Shown here piece after piece: positions 54,564 through 63,680 of a DNA stretch of 64,000 bases. This DNA comes from Roseitalea sp. MMSF_3546. Lineage in GTDB: Bacteria; Pseudomonadota; Alphaproteobacteria; Rhizobiales; Rhizobiaceae. A program made the translations under genes and the position numbers. Position 1 is the stretch's first letter, and each line of letters starts with the position of its first letter. The notes under the pieces were generated by a model. It saw only the letters and a list, made by a program, of their open reading frames with translations, was not told the origin of the DNA and made no database searches. The DNA lies in the NCBI RefSeq assembly GCF_030732865.1, contig NZ_JASHKB010000014.1, forward strand, positions 33,686-97,685, written 5' to 3'.

Positions 54564-55338
54564 CCGTACGATCCATGGCCGAAAGCCGCTCGCGCGCCGT
54601 CTTCGGCATGGGCGGGGCATCCGGCGCGCTGGCCGCGCGCGCCAGCAGCCGGTCGCAGGCCGTTTCGGTGCGCGTGACCAGTTCCTCCATGAACCGGGCG
54701 CGCGACAGGCCCGGCTCGATCGGGTCGAGCACCTCCACCTCGATCAGGCCGCGATAGCGCATGAAGCCGCGCCGCGGCCAGTACAGCCCGGCATTGTGGG
54801 CGATCGGCACCACCGGCACGCCGAGCGTCTCGTAAAGATGGGCGATGCCGGACTTGTAGGCCGGCTCGGCGCCGGGCGGCCGGCGCGTGCCCTCGGGATA
54901 GATGATGATCTGCCGGCCATCGTCGATCATTTGCCGGGCGCGCGCATTGATCGCGCGAATCGCCTTCTCGCGATTGCCCCGGTCGATGGCGATCATGTTC
55001 ATGCGCGCGATGTACCAGCCGAACAGCGGGATCCACATCAGTTCTCGCTTGAGAATGTAGACCGGGTCGGGCCACCAGGGCAGGAAGGCGATCGTGTCCC
55101 ACGCCGACTGGTGCTTGGGCGCGATGATGTAGCCGCCCCGCGGCAGCTTTTCGCGGCCGCGCACGACGTGATCGGTGCCCACGATCACCTTCATCAGCCA
55201 CAGATGCGACCGCGCCCAGAAGCGCACGATCCACCAGGCAAAGGCGCGGGGCCCGAGGAAGAACAGCGGCGACCAGACGATCATCTGCACCGCGTTGTTG
55301 GCGTAAAAGGCCAGGTTGAAGATCAGGGAGCGGATCAC
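54544..55338 (-). CDS. plsC: 1-acyl-sn-glycerol-3-phosphate acyltransferase
   Basis: PlsC makes phosphatidic acid by acylating lysophosphatidate at the inner membrane. A GTG at 55338 with AAGGA seven bases upstream gives MIRSLIFNLAFYANNAV and 264 residues, with an N-terminal hydrophobic helix (about 5-30). The catalytic H(x)4D motif is KHQSAWD (His76, Asp81), and the acceptor-binding motif is YPEGTR (147-152), followed by VPVVPIAHNAGLYW. A Lys/Arg-rich C-terminus ends the protein. It is downstream of the YdcF-like gene on the reverse strand. Confidence 0.93.
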   Translation of the reverse strand: MIRSLIFNLAFYANNAVQMIVWSPLFFLGPRAFAWWIVRFWARSHLWLMKVIVGTDHVVRGREKLPRGGYIIAPKHQSAWDTIAFLPWWPDPVYILKRELMWIPLFGWYIARMNMIAIDRGNREKAIRAINARARQMIDDGRQIIIYPEGTRRPPGAEPAYKSGIAHLYETLGVPVVPIAHNAGLYWPRRGFMRYRGLIEVEVLDPIEPGLSRARFMEELVTRTETACDRLLARAASAPDAPPMPKTARERLSAMDRTVKPAEA

Positions 55339-55450
55339 GCGCGCATCCTTGTGGGGCTTGCCGGGGGTGCGGGATCGGCACCCGGCGGGTCGCGGCCTGT
55401 TAATCGCCGTGGCGATGCAATTCAAGCAAAACGGCGCGCCGGCCGTTTTG

Positions 55451-56122
55451 TCATCGCGCCGAACCGCCGCCGCGCACCAGCGCGTACAGGAACTTGCCGT
55501 ACTCTCCGGCGAGCACGCGGTAGCGGTCGGCCAGTTCGGCGCGGCGGGTCTCGGGGTCCGTGCGGTTGACGACCGGGAACGCGACCAGCGCGACGTCGGG
55601 CATGGCGCGGTGCATCTCGAGCATCGAACGCGGCATGTGGTAGTCATTGGTGACCACGACGAGCCGGTCGAAACCATGTTCGGCCGCCCATTGCGCTGTG
55701 TGCCGGGCATTGCCGATCGTGTTCAGTGCGAGCTTGTCGATATCGATGCAGCACGCAAACAGCGCCTCGCTGACGCCAAGCGTGCGCCGCAGCGTGTTCT
55801 CGCCCAGTTCGGCGTGCACGCCACTGACCAGCAGCCGCGCGCCATCCATTTGCCGCAGCAGGGCGACGGCCGGTTCGAGCCGCGCCCTTCCGCCGGTGAG
55901 CACGACGATGCCGTCCGCCTCGATCGTGGCGACGTCGGGCGGCGTCAGCGCGTGCACATGACGCAGAAAGGATGCAAATCCGATGACCAGCAATGCGGCG
56001 GCGAGCGCAAGGGACCACAGCGCCACACGTATCGGCCCGCGCCGTGGGCGCAGCCGGCTGCGCGCGGCATCCTCGCCGATCGAACCGGCGGCCCCCTCCG
56101 TGTGTTCGCCATCGGTCATCAT
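55451..56122 (-). CDS. YdcF/ElyC-like DUF218 membrane protein
   Basis: The 223-residue protein has an Arg-rich cytoplasmic start, one membrane helix (about 33-52) and a periplasmic DUF218 domain: DGIVVLTGGRARLEPAVALL, ARLLVSGVHAELGENTL, NTIGNARHTAQWA and LVVVTNDYHMPRSMLEM. These motifs are the SanA/YdcF/ElyC pattern, linked in other bacteria to envelope polysaccharide or vancomycin-sensitivity phenotypes. The two adjacent Cys in LFACCIDIDK are unusual. It lies between ftsX and plsC, as in other rhizobia. Confidence 0.9.
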   Translation of the reverse strand: MMTDGEHTEGAAGSIGEDAARSRLRPRRGPIRVALWSLALAAALLVIGFASFLRHVHALTPPDVATIEADGIVVLTGGRARLEPAVALLRQMDGARLLVSGVHAELGENTLRRTLGVSEALFACCIDIDKLALNTIGNARHTAQWAAEHGFDRLVVVTNDYHMPRSMLEMHRAMPDVALVAFPVVNRTDPETRRAELADRYRVLAGEYGKFLYALVRGGGSAR

Positions 56123-56240
56123 TTCCTTGTTAGCGGTCCATCTGCGGCCTTGACAGGCCTAATTCGCCCGGATGCAGGACTACGCACACTTTTTGTTCCA
56201 AGCGCGGCTTGCGTGCAATCGACCGGCCGCCCATTGCCGG

Positions 56241-57206
56241 TCAACGGGAAGGGTCGGCGCGCTTCTCGTCGAACTCGTGCAGCACGCGCAGCACCGTCAG
56301 CCGCGCCGTCAACATGGTCAGCAGGCCGACCAGCACGACGACCAGCATGACCCCGATATAGGCGCCCATCCCGATGGTGAAGTCGCCGAAGAATGCCGAA
56401 AGCTGCTCGTTTTCGGCCGTTGTCAGGTTGCGGCTCGCCCACAGGCTCGAGGCGATGAACACGATGATCGCGGCAAGCCCGCCGGCGGCCGCGCCACGCA
56501 GGCCGATCACCAGGAAACGGTTCTGGAACTGGCGCGCGATGAACCCGCCCCGCGCGCCGACGAAGTGCAGCACCTCGATGACCTCGTGGTTGCCGGCCAT
56601 CGCCCCGCGCGTGGCGAACACGACCGTCATCACCAGCGCGGCCAGCACGAGCACGAGCACGCAGGTGCCGGCAAAGGTCATGGTGCGCGCCATCGAGACC
56701 AGGCGGCTGACCCAGGCGCGATGGTCGTCGAGCGTGGCGTTGGGCACGACCTCGGCGATGGCCGAGCGCATGGCGGCGAAATCGGGCGGGGAGTCCTCGT
56801 CGATGGTGATGACCACCAGCCGCGGCAATGGCAACTGGTCGAGCTCCAGCCCGGCGCCGAGCCACGGTTCGAGCAGTCCCAGCGTCTCGTCGCGCCCGAT
56901 CACCCGCGCCGCACGCACGCCGTCAAAGCCGACCGCGACGGCGCGCGCCTCGGCGAGCGCCGTTTCCACGTCGAGCCCGCGCGCGGGGCGAATCTGAACG
57001 GTCGCCTCGCGCGAGATCTGGCTTTGCCATGTCACCGCGCTCTGATTGACCAGCGACACCGCCCCCACCGTCAGGCAGGCCAGGAAGGACATGATCGCGA
57101 CCACCAGGGCCATGGCCTGACCGGCCGTGTTGCCCGGCGGCACGATCGGCGTCATGGCCTTGTCAGGCAAGACCGGCTCGGTCGCGATGGGCCGTGTCTC
57201 GTTCAT
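56241..57206 (-). CDS. ftsX: Cell division protein FtsX
   Basis: FtsX is the membrane subunit of the FtsEX complex that links division to peptidoglycan hydrolase activation. The start at 57206 (MNETRPIATEPVLPDKAM) overlaps the ftsE stop (ATGA) and gives 321 residues. The first helix is at about 30-55, a periplasmic domain covers 56-175, and three further helices lie near 182-205, 230-255 and 285-310. The last helix is followed by a basic RLTVLRVLHEFDEKRADPSR tail. Coupling to ftsE supports the assignment. Confidence 0.93.
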   Translation of the reverse strand: MNETRPIATEPVLPDKAMTPIVPPGNTAGQAMALVVAIMSFLACLTVGAVSLVNQSAVTWQSQISREATVQIRPARGLDVETALAEARAVAVGFDGVRAARVIGRDETLGLLEPWLGAGLELDQLPLPRLVVITIDEDSPPDFAAMRSAIAEVVPNATLDDHRAWVSRLVSMARTMTFAGTCVLVLVLAALVMTVVFATRGAMAGNHEVIEVLHFVGARGGFIARQFQNRFLVIGLRGAAAGGLAAIIVFIASSLWASRNLTTAENEQLSAFFGDFTIGMGAYIGVMLVVVLVGLLTMLTARLTVLRVLHEFDEKRADPSR

Positions 57207-57862
57207 CCGAAAATGTCCATCCGGCCGGCCGACAGGATCATCCGCCTTGCATCCACCTGCTCCATCAGCCCCAGATCGTGCGTTGCGATGACGACCGCCG
57301 TTCCCGACCGGTTGAGCTCGATGAAAAGGCGCAGCAGGCGCCGCGCCATGTGCGGGTCGACATTGCCGGTCGGCTCGTCCGCGAGCAGGATCTCGGGCTG
57401 GTCGATGAGCGCCCGCGCGATCGCCACGCGCTGTTTTTCGCCGCCCGAGAGCACCGGCGGCAGGGCGTGGATCTTCTCGCCCAGCCCCACCCATTTGAGC
57501 AGTTCGATCACGTCGCGATGATAGTTCGATATCACCCGCCCGCGCACGCGCAGCGGCAGCGCGACGTTCTCGAAGATGGTCATATGGTTCAACAGCCGGA
57601 AATCCTGAAAGACGACACCGATGCGCCGGCGCAGCAGCGGCAGTTCGCGCCGGTCGATCGACAACACGTCCTTGCCGAAGATGCTGATCTGGCCGCGCGT
57701 CGGCCGCAGCGACATGAACAACAGGCGCAGCAGCGATGTCTTGCCAGCGCCCGATGGACCGGTCAGGAACTGGAACGACTGGGCCGGGATGTGAAAGGAG
57801 ACGTCCGAGAGCACCTCGGGCTCCATCCCGTATCGTAGCCCCACATTGTCGAACCTGATCAA
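57203..57862 (-). CDS. ftsE: Cell division ATP-binding protein FtsE
   Basis: This 219-residue ABC-type ATPase pairs with FtsX at the septum. Walker A is GPSGAGKTSLLRLL (35-48); the Q-loop is VFQDFRLLNHMT. The signature LSGGEKQRVAIARAL and Walker B ILLADEPTGNVD follow, with the switch His in IATHDLGL. The first visible residues, MIRFDNVGLRYG, are the usual FtsE start. It is divergent from the small membrane-protein gene at 58085, with 222 bases between. Confidence 0.95.
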   Translation of the reverse strand: MIRFDNVGLRYGMEPEVLSDVSFHIPAQSFQFLTGPSGAGKTSLLRLLFMSLRPTRGQISIFGKDVLSIDRRELPLLRRRIGVVFQDFRLLNHMTIFENVALPLRVRGRVISNYHRDVIELLKWVGLGEKIHALPPVLSGGEKQRVAIARALIDQPEILLADEPTGNVDPHMARRLLRLFIELNRSGTAVVIATHDLGLMEQVDARRMILSAGRMDIFG

Positions 57863-58084
57863 CTCGCCCCCGCGTCCGTCGTGCCCTCGGCGGCTGGCCG
57901 AAATCCGGTCCCGGCGCCGCGCAAATCACCGATCTGAGCTCCCGCTCTATGGCATGCACATGGCCGCATCAAGGCCGCAGCAGCGGCCCGGCGCCAACCC
58001 TGGGACTGCGCCGGAAACACTCGATTAACACACCCCGGGCTACACCCGACACCGGGGACGCCAGCGGGAACGGGACCGATTCGC

Positions 58085-58705
58085 TTGTCCGATGACATCG
58101 TCGATGCCGAGTTCGAAACGCTCGGTGCCACACGCCCCGGGCGGGCACCGGACGTTGCGGGCGCGGCCGCCGCGGCGCGCGCCCCGGACCGGCCGGGCGC
58201 GGGCCTTGGCGTGTTTGCCGCCGGCCGCATGGCGCGGCCCGACCGCGACGCAAGGCCTATTGCGCGGCCCGACCGCGCCGCAAGGCCCATGCCGCTGCCC
58301 GCCTTCGCCGCGATCGCCGCCATCGGCGCCCTTGCCGCCTTCTATGTCGCCGGCGGTCACGTGCTGCTGCCTGGCCCTGTCGAATCGGTGCGCGGCGCCC
58401 CCTCCGCGACCGCCGCACCGGTCTCCCCGCTTGTCCTGGACGAGGCGACGGCGCGCGTCGAGACCGCCTCGGGCCGGCCGGTCTTCGTCATCGGTGCGAC
58501 GATCGTCAACGATACCGCCGGAACGCACATCGTCCCGCCCGTCCGGATTCGGTTCGAAAGGCCCGGCCGTTCCGGCGCGATGGTCCACGTCATCGCCCGC
58601 GGCGAAAGGCTTGCGCCCGGCGAGCGCATGGCCTTTACAAGCCGCATACCGGCGGGCGATTATGCCGGCCTCCGGCCCCGCCTGTCCTTCGCTCCCATCC
58701 TGTGA
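58085..58705 (+). CDS. Membrane-anchored DUF3426-like protein lacking a zinc ribbon
   Basis: A TTG start gives 206 residues. The first 75 are Ala/Arg/Pro/Asp-rich and contain a duplicated ARPDRxARPx unit. A membrane helix follows (about 72-92, PLPAFAAIAAIGALAAFYVA), then a beta-sandwich-like domain: ARVETASGRPVFVIGATIVNDTAGTHIVPPVRIRFERP with LAPGERMAFTSRI. In rhizobia the gene at this place, between ftsE and hpt, usually encodes an N-terminal CxxC zinc ribbon (MJ0042) before the same layout; none is found here or in the 220 bases upstream. Low codon constraint in the N-terminus makes the start uncertain. Confidence 0.68.
   Translation: MSDDIVDAEFETLGATRPGRAPDVAGAAAAARAPDRPGAGLGVFAAGRMARPDRDARPIARPDRAARPMPLPAFAAIAAIGALAAFYVAGGHVLLPGPVESVRGAPSATAAPVSPLVLDEATARVETASGRPVFVIGATIVNDTAGTHIVPPVRIRFERPGRSGAMVHVIARGERLAPGERMAFTSRIPAGDYAGLRPRLSFAPIL
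58232..58291 (+). repeat. Two-copy 30-bp tandem duplication inside the membrane-protein gene
   Basis: Bases 58232-58261 and 58262-58291 are near-identical 30-base units (GCGCGGCCCGACCGCG then ACGC or CCGC, AAGGCC). They keep the frame and encode ARPDRDARPI followed by ARPDRAARPM. A recent slip-type duplication in a disordered region is the simplest reading. Confidence 0.8.
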
Positions 58706-58720
58706 CCGTCTTCCGAGCCC

Positions 58721-59269
58721 ATGCAGACCGTACGCGGCAAGAAAATCGAAGTGCTGTTTCCGGCGTCCATGATCGCGCGCCGCAACCTCGAACTGGCGAA
58801 AGAAATCGCCCGGCGCGACTACAAGGACCTTCTGGTCGTCTCGATCCTGAAGGGCTCGTTCATCTTCGCCGGCGACCTCATTCGCGCCATGCACGATGTC
58901 GGCATGGCACCCGAGGTCGAATTCATGATGCTGTCGACCTATGGCGCGGGCACCGAGCCCGGCAAGGTGAAGATGCTGCGCGACATCGACAGCGACGTGA
59001 GCGGGCGCGACGTGCTGCTGATCGACGACATCCTGGAGTCGGGCACCACGCTGACCCACGCGCGGCGGATGCTGCTCGAGCGCGGCGCGCGGTCGGTGGC
59101 GATCGCCGTGCTGCTCGACAAGCGCACCAGACGCAGCGCCGACACGCCGGTCGACGCCGACTTCATCGGTTTTGAATGCCCGGACCACTTCGTGGTCGGC
59201 TACGGCATGGATGTCGGCCACGCCTTTCGCGAGTTGCCCTATGTCGGCGTGATAACGGGAGATGCATGA
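58721..59269 (+). CDS. hpt: Hypoxanthine phosphoribosyltransferase
   Basis: Hpt salvages hypoxanthine (and guanine) to nucleotides using PRPP. The protein has 182 residues. The PRPP-binding loop LLIDDILESGTTL is at 99-111, with the earlier pyrophosphate loop SILKGSFIF (41-49) and the flexible loop LSTYGAG. The C-terminal purine-binding FIGFECPDHFVVGYGMDVGHAFRELPYVG is also present. Its stop overlaps an ATG that opens the cpdR frame (ATGA, 59266-59269), so the two genes are probably coupled. Confidence 0.96.
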   Translation: MQTVRGKKIEVLFPASMIARRNLELAKEIARRDYKDLLVVSILKGSFIFAGDLIRAMHDVGMAPEVEFMMLSTYGAGTEPGKVKMLRDIDSDVSGRDVLLIDDILESGTTLTHARRMLLERGARSVAIAVLLDKRTRRSADTPVDADFIGFECPDHFVVGYGMDVGHAFRELPYVGVITGDA

Positions 59270-59637
59270 TCATGGCGCGTATTCTTGTGGTCGACGACGA
59301 CGATTCGGTGCGCGGCTTCACCGCCCGCGCCCTGAAGCTGGACGGCCATGACGTCGACGAGGCCGATGACGGCGACATCGCGCTCGACCGGATCACCCAG
59401 ACCGGCGGCCGGTTCGACCTGGTACTGTCGGACATCCGCATGCCCGCCATGGACGGCATCGAGATGGCCAGGAACGCCGCCGACGCCTATCCCGGTCTGC
59501 GCATCCTGCTGATGACCGGCTATGCCGAGCAGCGCGAGCGTTCCGAGGAGATCGCCCGCATCATCATCGATGTGATCTCAAAGCCGTTTTCGCTCGCCGA
59601 CATCCGGCGTGCCGTCGGCGAGGCCCTCGCCGCCTGA
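59266..59637 (+). CDS. cpdR: Single-domain response regulator CpdR
   Basis: CpdR is a receiver-only protein that, when unphosphorylated, guides cell-cycle substrates to ClpXP in alphaproteobacteria. Starting at the ATG overlapping hpt it has 123 residues (MIMARILVVDDDD); the ATG two codons later (59272) gives 121 and is equally possible. The phospho-acceptor is the Asp in LVLSDIRMPAMDG (Asp56), with the acidic pocket VVDDDD, Thr in LLMTGYAEQ and Lys in ISKPFSLADI. No output domain follows. The identity rests on size, this sequence pattern and the hpt-cpdR neighbourhood. Confidence 0.87.
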   Translation: MIMARILVVDDDDSVRGFTARALKLDGHDVDEADDGDIALDRITQTGGRFDLVLSDIRMPAMDGIEMARNAADAYPGLRILLMTGYAEQRERSEEIARIIIDVISKPFSLADIRRAVGEALAA

Positions 59638-59698
59638 GAGCGGGCGCCGCTCGACGCGATACGCGCCGTCTCGACCCGGTCCGCCTCCGGCTGCGCCG

Positions 59699-62278
59699 TC
59701 AGCGCAGTTCCAGCAGCCGCTCCAGATACTGACGTTCGAGCTGCGGCGACAGCGCGTCGCCCAGCCTTTCGCGGATGGCCTCGAGGATCTCGCGCGCCCG
59801 GCGCACGTCGATCTCGTCGGGGATGTCGACCGATTCGCCGAAGTCGGGGCCGGAGGAACGCTGCGGACGCCCCAGCGGGTCGCGGTCGGCGCCGTTGCGC
59901 GTGCCGCGCGGATCCGCCATGCCGGCCTGGCCCTGCATGGATTGCTGCATCTGCTGCATCATGTCGTCGGCGCCCTGGCGCAACGCGTCGAGCGCATTGC
60001 CCTGCTCGGCCAGCGCCTGTTCGCCCTGACCCTGGCCCAGCGCATCGCCGGCCTCGCCCATCGACCGGCCGGCATCGCCAAAGCTGTCGCCCGGATCGAT
60101 GCCCATGCCGCGCAGCCCTTCCATGAACTGGTCGAGCCGCTCCTGCAGCGCCTGCTGGCCGGGCGCCAGACCGGGCAGGCCGTTCTGGCCCTGGCCGGGC
60201 TGCTGGCCGTTCCGGCCCATCTGGCCCTGCCCCTGCTGGCCCTGCTGGCCTTCACCCTGCTGACCCTGCTGGCCTTGCTGACCCTGCTGGCCCTGTTGAC
60301 CTTGCTGGCCCTGACGGTTCTGGCGGAAGGTCTCGTCCATCAGCCGCTGCTGCTCGCGCAGGATCTCGCCGAGCTCGTTCATCTGCTGCTGGGCCTGGCT
60401 TTGGCCCTCGCCCTGCTGCTGCTGGCCCTGACCCATCTGCAGATTGTTCATCATGTTTTCGAGTTGCGACAGCATGTCCATGGCCTGCTCGCGCGCGCCC
60501 GACCGCGCCATGTCCTCGAGCTGGTCGAGCATGTCGTCCAGCGTCTGCTGGTCGAGCTGCTGGCCATCCATCTGCGGCGCCTGCTGGGCGAAATCGGGAT
60601 CCTGCATCGCCCGTTCGGCGAATTCGCGCAGATAGTCCTGCATCGCCTCGCGCAACTCGTCCATCAGCCGGGCGATCTCCTGGTCGGTCGCCCCGTTCTC
60701 CAGCGCCTCGCGCAGCGCCTGCTGGGCCTGACGCAGGCGCCGTTCGGCGTCGGTCAGCCCGCCATCCTCGATATTGCGCGCCACCTCCCACAGATAGTCG
60801 ACCACCTCGCGCAGCTGATCGTCGTTGCGCGCGTCGATCAGCCGGGTGCGCGCCGTCGACAGGCCGAGAAAATGGGCGGCGTTGTCGATCGTCTCCTCGG
60901 GATAGAGCATGAGCACATCGAGCAGGTCGGCGACCGCATCGGCGGCATTGGCGTCGAGCGCCAGGATGCGCCGCTGCTCGATCAGCGCCCGCGCCAGCGG
61001 ATTTGAGAAGGGCCGGCCGGGCAGCACCAGCGTGCGCGTGGCGCTCCGGCCGATCTGGCCCAGATCGTCCTCGGCCTCCAGCGTCAGCCGAACCTCCGCG
61101 CCGGCCCAGGGATGGGCCGTCAGATCGCGCGTGGTGGACGCCGCGCCGTCCTCGGCATTGCGGCGCGGCAGCGTCAGCGGCAGTTCGGGCGCGTCATAGA
61201 GCGGCCGTGCGCCCTTCAGGTTCGGGTCGGCCAGCGCGATCTGCCCGCGCGCGACGGCAATGCGATAGTCGTCGGTGGCATTGTAGCGAAGCGTCATCGT
61301 GCCGTTGACCGCGCGCTCGAAGGGGTCTTCCTCGGCAAAGGCGATGTCGGGTGTGGCGTCCTCGACCATGTCGATCTGCCATGCGCCGAGACCGCCCTCC
61401 TCGCCATCGCCGCCGATCGTCAGCCGGCCATGGCTGTCGACGGTCGCGGCAAAGGCGCGCGCTTCGCCGGTGCCCTCATCGGCCTGCGCGGCGATCGGGG
61501 TCTGCGGGGAGGGGAAGCTGACCTGCTCGGTGCCGTCGCCGCCGGCGATCCGCACGGTGATCTCGCTGCCCTCGGGCACGGTGAACCGGTCCTTGCCGGC
61601 ATTGAGATCGGCGGTCAGGAAGATCGGCGCGATGCCGGTATAGGTCGGCGGCGTGATCCAGGCATCCACGCGCGCGGGCACGACGGTGTCGGCCGCATGG
61701 CTGCGCACCACGTCGGTCAGCCGCCCGCCACCCGGCGACAGCGAAAAGGCGAAGGCCGTCACCAGCACCAGCGGCACCAGCGCACGCAGCGCCCAGGGGT
61801 CGCGCGCGGGAATGGCCGTGCGCGGGCGCACCGGATCGAGGCGGCCGAGCCCCTCGGCGACCCGCGCCTGATGCACCTTCCACAGCGCGCGGGCATAGGG
61901 ATCGGCATTGCTTGCGAGCTTTTCCTGCTGGGTCGTGATCGGCCGGTGCCGCAGGCGATTGTCGCGCTCCAGGCGATGGTCGACATCGCGCGCGCGCGGC
62001 GGGATCAGACGGCGCAGCGGCCACAATGCGCCAAGAGCCGCCAGGGCGAGCAGGACGCCGCTCGCAATGCGCACGCCGTCCGGCACGGCGCGGAAGAAGC
62101 CGAACCAGGACAGGATCGCAAACAGGCACATGATGATCGCCAGCGGCAGCACCAGCGCCGCCGCCCGCTCGGCGAGCATGAGCGCTCGGCTCGACCAGCG
62201 CGCAAAGCCAAGCCCCGCGCGGGCAGGTCCGTTGGCGGGGCTCGCGTCCGGCCGTGCCGGTTTCGTCTGCTCGGACAT
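59699..62278 (-). CDS. TIGR02302/DUF4175 family large membrane protein
   Basis: This 859-residue protein of an alphaproteobacterial family has unknown function. Two hydrophobic helices lie at about 30-62 and 65-85, a third near 160-180, then a long periplasmic part: beta-rich segments (about 190-420) are followed by helical DAERRLRQAQQALREALENGATDQEIARLMDELREAMQDYLREFAERAM. A Gln/Gly-rich low-complexity stretch (about 650-720) follows, and the C-terminus is VRRAREILEAIRERLGDALSPQLERQYLERLL. It is transcribed alone on the reverse strand between cpdR and lysA, a conserved place in rhizobia. Confidence 0.88.
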   Translation of the reverse strand: MSEQTKPARPDASPANGPARAGLGFARWSSRALMLAERAAALVLPLAIIMCLFAILSWFGFFRAVPDGVRIASGVLLALAALGALWPLRRLIPPRARDVDHRLERDNRLRHRPITTQQEKLASNADPYARALWKVHQARVAEGLGRLDPVRPRTAIPARDPWALRALVPLVLVTAFAFSLSPGGGRLTDVVRSHAADTVVPARVDAWITPPTYTGIAPIFLTADLNAGKDRFTVPEGSEITVRIAGGDGTEQVSFPSPQTPIAAQADEGTGEARAFAATVDSHGRLTIGGDGEEGGLGAWQIDMVEDATPDIAFAEEDPFERAVNGTMTLRYNATDDYRIAVARGQIALADPNLKGARPLYDAPELPLTLPRRNAEDGAASTTRDLTAHPWAGAEVRLTLEAEDDLGQIGRSATRTLVLPGRPFSNPLARALIEQRRILALDANAADAVADLLDVLMLYPEETIDNAAHFLGLSTARTRLIDARNDDQLREVVDYLWEVARNIEDGGLTDAERRLRQAQQALREALENGATDQEIARLMDELREAMQDYLREFAERAMQDPDFAQQAPQMDGQQLDQQTLDDMLDQLEDMARSGAREQAMDMLSQLENMMNNLQMGQGQQQQGEGQSQAQQQMNELGEILREQQRLMDETFRQNRQGQQGQQGQQGQQGQQGQQGEGQQGQQGQGQMGRNGQQPGQGQNGLPGLAPGQQALQERLDQFMEGLRGMGIDPGDSFGDAGRSMGEAGDALGQGQGEQALAEQGNALDALRQGADDMMQQMQQSMQGQAGMADPRGTRNGADRDPLGRPQRSSGPDFGESVDIPDEIDVRRAREILEAIRERLGDALSPQLERQYLERLLELR
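60231..60312 (-). repeat. Short imperfect repeats encoding the Gln/Gly-rich stretch of the DUF4175 protein
   Basis: Nine-base units related to CCCTGCTGG (plus-strand view) recur about nine times with small variations. On the coding (reverse) strand they read as Gly-Gln-Gln triplets. Slippage in such units should make the length vary between strains. Confidence 0.8.
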
Positions 62279-62393
62279 CGATCGCCGTCCCTGGCCTGTG
62301 AGACTGTCAGGGACCGAAGATAGCAGCTTCTGTGGCGATGGCGAGGCGAAAGCCGCTCACGCTTTTGTCACCGTGCGCAGCGCGCCCGCACGT

Positions 62394-63659
62394 TCACAGC
62401 CAGTCGGGCACGCTGTCCAGGCCGATCAGCTCGTCATAGCTCGGCCGTGCCCGCGCCAGGTGCCAGCGCTCGCCATTGACGATGACCTCGGGCACGAGCA
62501 GGCGCGAATTGTAGGTCCCCGCCTGTACCGCGCCATAGGCGCCCGCGGTCAGGACCGCGAACAGATCGCCGGGCGCGGTTTCGGCGATCATCCGGTCATG
62601 GCCCAGATAGTCGCCCGTCTCGCACACGGGTCCCACGATGTCGGCGCGGATCCGCGGCGCATCGCGCGCCGGCTCGACCACCGGCACGATGTCGTGCCAG
62701 GCGTCATACAGCGTCGGCCGGATCAGGTCGTTCATCCCCGCATCGACGATCAGATAGGCCTTGTCCTCGAGGCGCTTGAGATAGACCACCGAGGTGACCA
62801 GGATCCCCGCATTGCCGGCGATCATGCGGCCGGGCTCGAAGATTGCTCTGACCCCCAGCGGCCGGATGTGCTTCTTGACGGTCTCGGCGTAATCGTCCGG
62901 CAGCGGCGGCGGATCGTTGTCGCGCCGATAGGGAATGCCAAGGCCCCCGCCCAGATCGACATGGGCGATGGTGTGCCCGTCGGCGCGCAACTGGCCGACC
63001 AGTTCGCTAACGAGCGCGAACGCGTCGTCGAAGGGCTGCAGCGCGGTGATCTGGCTGCCGATATGCATGTCGATGCCGCATACGGCCAGCCCAGGCAGCT
63101 CCGCCGCCCGGCGATAGGCATCGCGCGCCCGGTCCCAGGAGATGCCGAACTTGTCGCCCTTGCGCCCTGTGGTGATCTTGGCGTGGGTTTTCGCGTCGAC
63201 GTCGGGATTGATGCGCATGGACACCGGCGCGGTGCGGCCCGTCGCAACGGCCCTGGCGGAGAGCAGTTCGAGTTCCGGCTCGGACTCCACGTTGAAGCAG
63301 TGGATTCCCGTGGCGAGCGCGAAATCCATCTCCGCGGCCGTCTTGCCCACGCCCGAGAACATGATGCGGTCCGGCGCGATGCCGGCTGCGAGCGCGCGTC
63401 GCAACTCGCCCTCCGAGACGACGTCGGCGCCTGCGCCCAGGCCGGCCAGCGTCGCCAGCACGGCCTGGTTGGAGTTTGCCTTCATCGCATAGCACACCAG
63501 CGCGTCTATATCGGCGAACGCCTTGGCGAAGACGGTGTAGTGGCGTGTCAGCGTCGCCGTCGCGTAGCAGTAGAACGGCGTGCCGACCGCCTCGGCCAGC
63601 GCCGGCACCGGCACGTCTTCGGCGCAAAGGACGCCATCGCGATATTCGAAATGGTTCAC
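62394..63659 (-). CDS. lysA: Diaminopimelate decarboxylase
   Basis: LysA decarboxylates meso-diaminopimelate to L-lysine, the last step of the pathway that begins with lysC at the other end of this window. The protein has 421 residues. The PLP Lys60 is in VCYAMKANSNQAVL. HIGSQI, the PLP-phosphate loop region VDLGGGLGIPY, and the active-site Cys in GPVCETGDYLGHD match the fold III decarboxylases. The C-terminal GAYGAVQAGTYNSR is also typical. A small lipoprotein gene lies 21 bases upstream on the same strand, as in many relatives. Confidence 0.96.
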   Translation of the reverse strand: MNHFEYRDGVLCAEDVPVPALAEAVGTPFYCYATATLTRHYTVFAKAFADIDALVCYAMKANSNQAVLATLAGLGAGADVVSEGELRRALAAGIAPDRIMFSGVGKTAAEMDFALATGIHCFNVESEPELELLSARAVATGRTAPVSMRINPDVDAKTHAKITTGRKGDKFGISWDRARDAYRRAAELPGLAVCGIDMHIGSQITALQPFDDAFALVSELVGQLRADGHTIAHVDLGGGLGIPYRRDNDPPPLPDDYAETVKKHIRPLGVRAIFEPGRMIAGNAGILVTSVVYLKRLEDKAYLIVDAGMNDLIRPTLYDAWHDIVPVVEPARDAPRIRADIVGPVCETGDYLGHDRMIAETAPGDLFAVLTAGAYGAVQAGTYNSRLLVPEVIVNGERWHLARARPSYDELIGLDSVPDWL

Positions 63660-63680
63660 GGGCCTGTGTCCGGTTGCGGC

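Noticed and set aside
60229-60313. CRISPR-like or minisatellite array
   Set aside because: The units are contiguous nine-base codon repeats for Gly/Gln inside a long coding frame, without spacers.
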